A model generated the notes under the pieces. The model was not told the origin of the DNA and did not search any database. It worked only from the letters and a program-made list of their open reading frames with translations. 64,000 nucleotides of DNA from Solobacterium sp. (GTDB taxonomy: Bacteria > Bacillota_I > Bacilli_A > Erysipelotrichales > Erysipelotrichaceae): the NCBI GenBank assembly GCA_017510405.1, contig JAFWNG010000021.1, positions 40,244 to 104,243 of the forward strand. Direction: 5' to 3'. Made by a program: the position numbers and the translations under genes. Below are positions 60,970-64,000 of the stretch, piece by piece (within the stretch, counting starts at the first letter, position 1; the number at the start of each line of letters is the position of its first letter).

Positions 60970-62574
60970 CTACGATTTTCTGTTATTGAACCAGTCAATG
61001 TAATTCAATTCGTCATAATACTTTTTCCCGGAAAACAGGGATTTGTATTCAAACAGGTTTCCGACCATATCCGAATCCTGAAAACCTTTGACGAAAACAG
61101 CAGACTGTATCTGCGGGTAATATTTATGTGTAAAGACGACCTTTTCAAACGGCAGTTTGTCAAAATCAACAAGATTCTGATATGTACAGCCGTCCCGATC
61201 GGTCATAATGACAAATATATTATCTTTATTAATTCTTTCTTTTCTTCTGTTCCAGGAATCTTCCGCATCCTTATTGCTTTTATAATGCTGGAAATAGATG
61301 GTAATATCATCCAGCTGTCCGACAGGATATTTCTTATCACTTTCTATAAAATGCAGTGAACACGAATTGTAATAGTCCATATCATTCAGATATTTTATAA
61401 AATCTGTCGGTGTTATCCAGAGATTTATAAACGGACTGTTAAACTGCAGTCCCAGGTCATGGAGAATAAATCCTCCGGTGCAGTTGCTTGCCAGAAGAGA
61501 AAAATCAGTATTATTCAAACGTTTTCTGTTACCGGCATTTATCAGTTTTCTGAAAAACTCATTTGCTTTGTTATTCCCTGTCAATCTTCTGCACTTTTTT
61601 TCTGCACCATGAGCAACTTTTCTATACGGCCAGTACACCCTTTTCATGAAAGATGGATAGGCAGTTTCGTATATCCACATATTCTGAGTGATCAACGGTG
61701 TAGCCGCTGAATTAATCAGCAGTGATCTTCTAAGTTTCTTCTGCAGCTGCTTTTCCAGACTGGCTTTTTCAGAGTTTTCCAGATCACTCGATGCAATATT
61801 CTTAATCTGGAGCGCCAGACCGGTATTATATTTATTCACGGCATAACCGTACATTCGCCGGTTATTCGTTTTTTTGTAATAATCCATCTGTTCCTCAAAA
61901 GCCTCAATGCTGTCGAGTTTTCTTTTATTCCATCCGGATTTCATAATTCCGGCCGGATTCAGAAAATAGAAGTATAGAGGCAGCTCAACAAATGATATAT
62001 TCCTGCACACATCCAGCAGCTTATACGTTACAAACTCATCTTCATGAAGCTTCCCGACCGGATATTCCATGTCTGCAAACAGTCCGATATCATACAGCTT
62101 TCCCCAGGCAACCGTTCCTTCGATCGGATACTTAGTAATCAGACTGTCTGAATCAATGACCCATACCGAGTTGTTTTTTACAGAATAGGTGTTTTCAAGT
62201 TTTCTGGTATAGCTGCATACACTGATTCTTGTATCGTTCTTCTTATTTGCATCCATAAGAAAAGACAGATAGTTTTCGTCCACCCAGTCATCACTGTCAA
62301 TAAATGTGATCCAGGTAAACTCTTCTTCGTTCAAAGCGGCTTTTATACCAGTATTTCGTGCACCGGACAATCCTTTATTTGTCTGATGTATTGTAATTAC
62401 ATTTGCGTTATTATTCGAATACTGTTCACATATTTCTGACGATTTGTCTTTTGATCCGTCATCGATCAGATAAACAGTATAGTTCGGATAATTCTGCTTC
62501 AATAAGCTGTCCACACATCTGTTCAAATAGTCCTGAACATTGTAGACCGGCACGACTACCGCAATTTTATCCAT
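60970..62574 (-). CDS. GT2 glycosyltransferase fused to DUF1919
   Basis: The 534-residue protein has an N-terminal GT2 domain (VVVPVYNVQDYLNRCVDSLL, DDGSKDKS, GLSGARNTG, DSDDWVDENYL) over residues about 1-230 and a mostly helical middle. The C-terminal DUF1919 domain (residues about 345-525) shows FSLLASNCTGGFILHDLGL, FNSPFINLWI and VGQLDDITIYFQHY. DUF1919 is a domain often found in polysaccharide loci and without an assigned function. AGGAGG precedes ATG 62574. The domain pair suggests that it builds and modifies part of the repeat unit. Confidence 0.87.
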   Translation of the reverse strand: MDKIAVVVPVYNVQDYLNRCVDSLLKQNYPNYTVYLIDDGSKDKSSEICEQYSNNNANVITIHQTNKGLSGARNTGIKAALNEEEFTWITFIDSDDWVDENYLSFLMDANKKNDTRISVCSYTRKLENTYSVKNNSVWVIDSDSLITKYPIEGTVAWGKLYDIGLFADMEYPVGKLHEDEFVTYKLLDVCRNISFVELPLYFYFLNPAGIMKSGWNKRKLDSIEAFEEQMDYYKKTNNRRMYGYAVNKYNTGLALQIKNIASSDLENSEKASLEKQLQKKLRRSLLINSAATPLITQNMWIYETAYPSFMKRVYWPYRKVAHGAEKKCRRLTGNNKANEFFRKLINAGNRKRLNNTDFSLLASNCTGGFILHDLGLQFNSPFINLWITPTDFIKYLNDMDYYNSCSLHFIESDKKYPVGQLDDITIYFQHYKSNKDAEDSWNRRKERINKDNIFVIMTDRDGCTYQNLVDFDKLPFEKVVFTHKYYPQIQSAVFVKGFQDSDMVGNLFEYKSLFSGKKYYDELNYIDWFNNRKS

Positions 62575-62577
62575 GTT

Positions 62578-63642
62578 CTAAGCCTCCTGATTCCGGTTGA
62601 TCCCATTTAAAGATAAAACAGCAGGATATTTGCGCTGCATCCATGATGCAAAATAACCAAAAACTTTCTGGAATACATCTGCCAGCAGCAAAGTACAGAA
62701 ATACATCACCGCAATCAGTACCAGGATATGCAGAATACCGGTAAGTGTTCCTTCAGAAGCTGACAGCGCAAACTTGTTTCTCCAGAGAAAATACAGTTTT
62801 GTATGGAATAAATACAGAAGAAGCGTCTTATTTGAAACCCACTCAAGAAGTGTATTGCTGTTTGTCTTCAGTTTGCTGAACAAAGCTAAAATATAAAAAC
62901 TGTTTAGAACCACAAATAAATTACAGTATTCTATTGCGTAAGAAAAAGATATGTGTTCCAGTCCCCATACTGCCAGACTGCAGACAGCAATGCCGACAGC
63001 TGTTTTCTTTGTATTATTGATTGGATATCTCGCCAAATAGGCTCCCAGTAAATAATCCAATACAAATTGAACGATCGTATATCCCGCATCATTCCCTGTA
63101 TTTGAAATCATGGACATACCCATCAGACTGTTTCCGGTAATATTTGTATAGCCGTCTGCAATCGTAGGCCATGCAGAGAACAGAAGCAGCAATACGATCA
63201 GCAGTACTTCAAACTGTTTTTTATTTACATTGTCTATGACCAGATTGATCCATAAACTGACGATATAACAGCAGGAATACAGCCAGATAAAATAATCCGA
63301 CGGAAGAATTGTCAGTAATAATCCATGAAAACTGAATGAACCGGATATAACTGCCCGGATTGCATAATAGCCCAGATTAATCAATATGAGCTGAACAAAC
63401 AGAAAAAGAATCTTGTTCAGATTTCTCTTATTTCGAAACGAAAGGAAATAACCTGAAATCATAACAAAAACATTAACTGCCGCAATGGATAACGCCTCTA
63501 ATAAAAGAAGAAACTCATGCTCGATCGGGTTTCCTGAAGAAGCGATCAGGCCGGCACCGCCATGACTGTTGTTAAAATGAAGTATAATGACCATTATCGG
63601 CAAAATACACTTTAATAAAGTGATTCCGTTATTTCTTTCCAT
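62578..63642 (-). CDS. Acyltransferase family 3 membrane protein
   Basis: A 354-residue protein. N-terminal MERNNGITLLKCILPIMVIILHF carries the family signature (histidine in IILHF). About ten membrane segments and FVMISGYFLSF follow, and it ends in a cytoplasmic tail. It overlaps the upstream gene by 14 bases and lies three bases before the glycosyltransferase, indicating one transcript. Confidence 0.85.
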   Translation of the reverse strand: MERNNGITLLKCILPIMVIILHFNNSHGGAGLIASSGNPIEHEFLLLLEALSIAAVNVFVMISGYFLSFRNKRNLNKILFLFVQLILINLGYYAIRAVISGSFSFHGLLLTILPSDYFIWLYSCCYIVSLWINLVIDNVNKKQFEVLLIVLLLLFSAWPTIADGYTNITGNSLMGMSMISNTGNDAGYTIVQFVLDYLLGAYLARYPINNTKKTAVGIAVCSLAVWGLEHISFSYAIEYCNLFVVLNSFYILALFSKLKTNSNTLLEWVSNKTLLLYLFHTKLYFLWRNKFALSASEGTLTGILHILVLIAVMYFCTLLLADVFQKVFGYFASWMQRKYPAVLSLNGINRNQEA

Positions 63643-64000
63643 AGGTTTTCCTGACTTTTCTCAAAAAGCTAAACAAAGCATTGTTTCGAATTTTCTCATA
63701 TTTGCATGCCATATTATTGATCGTGATGAGTGCCGGGAGGACATAATCCTCCGGCAGATCAAGAAGATCTTTTCGAATCACACCGTTCAATTCTACCAGT
63801 CTGCAGAATATCTCCTTTGGTTTCTCAGGATAGTTTTTTTCCGCAAAGTACTGTCCTTCTTTTTCTAACCTGCCAAAGTTCTTTTTATATAGATCATCAT
63901 AATGATTTGCTTCCGTGAACTGCAGCATTTCCTTTAACCCCTCTAAATAACTTAAAGTCTGACCTGCATTCAGATCTTTATGATGAGATTCTGTATATAT
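63629..64000 (-). CDS. Unidentified gene, 5' end cut by the right edge
   Basis: The frame stays open beyond 63928 to the end of the window, so the ATG at 63928 is internal and the true start lies outside. About 123 C-terminal residues are seen: a charged, helical sequence with LEGLKEMLQFTEANHYDDLY, then KNFGRLEKEGQYFAEKNYPE and a lysine-rich end. It could be the C-terminus of a glycosyltransferase or regulatory protein, but no motif decides it. It lies in the same operon as the acyltransferase. Confidence 0.55.
   Translation of the reverse strand: MYTESHHKDLNAGQTLSYLEGLKEMLQFTEANHYDDLYKKNFGRLEKEGQYFAEKNYPEKPKEIFCRLVELNGVIRKDLLDLPEDYVLPALITINNMACKYEKIRNNALFSFLRKVRKTYGKK

Overview
The window reads as chromosomal DNA of a moderate-GC member of the Bacillota. 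The signs are Gram-positive cell-wall genes (LCP ligase, class A penicillin-binding protein, teichoic-acid-type export, LicD transferases, LTA-synthase-like enzymes), strong AGGAGG-type ribosome binding sites, and tightly packed operons joined by ATGA or TAATG overlaps. An Erysipelotrichia-like host is my best guess; no marker here proves it.

Layout. (1) 1-3426: a minus-strand operon of two alpha/beta hydrolases, an ATC-hydrolase-family protein, a methyltransferase and a membrane protein cut by the left edge. A palindromic operator-like site overlaps its -10 box. (2) 3483-8542: a DUF3990 gene; two PII-like proteins with a DUF1538 membrane protein; tRNA-Pro(GGG); endonuclease V; a small unknown gene; a PfkB sugar-phosphate kinase. 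(3) 8543-26013: an accessory island with a tyrosine recombinase at its left end and two convergent, paralogous cassettes (A, plus strand, 10029-18007; B, minus strand, 18469-25418). (4) 26014-44828: sugar-polymer initiation and attachment genes (phosphoglycosyl transferase, CapD-like dehydratase, ABC exporter, LCP), acyltransferases, a sigma-like membrane protein, a phosphoesterase, a penicillin-binding protein with a structured RNA upstream, an LTA-synthase-like enzyme and a CDP-headgroup module. (5) 44829-64000: a locus for phospho-substituted teichoic acid or glycan. It holds four more LicD transferases, cytidylyltransferases, a choline-kinase-like fusion, a polyol-type kinase, two more LTA-synthase-like enzymes, a TagGH-type exporter, a glycosyltransferase and acyltransferases.

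The most interesting object is the twin cassette. Each encodes, in order, a very large secreted von Willebrand factor A protein, an approximately 80-residue acidic peptide, a terminator-like hairpin, an HprK-type kinase and one or two PqqD-like (RRE) proteins. Each also encodes a PF14907-type nucleotidyltransferase and a 65-69 residue single-pass membrane protein, in opposite order in A and B. Kinase, RRE and nucleotidyltransferase are the tailoring set known from some lasso-peptide clusters, and the peptides carry a lasso-like leader motif (Y/W-x-x-P-x-L/I). Yet the lasso cyclase and leader peptidase are absent. I infer an undescribed peptide-modification system tied to a giant adhesin-like surface protein. 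In cassette A the nucleotidyltransferase is fused to a glycosyltransferase, pointing to phosphorylation followed by glycosyl or nucleotidyl transfer.

In the right half, the genes appear to make several CDP- (or CMP-) activated head groups, polymerise and export a teichoic-acid-like glycan, decorate it through five LicD paralogs and four acyltransferases, and attach it to peptidoglycan through the LCP protein.
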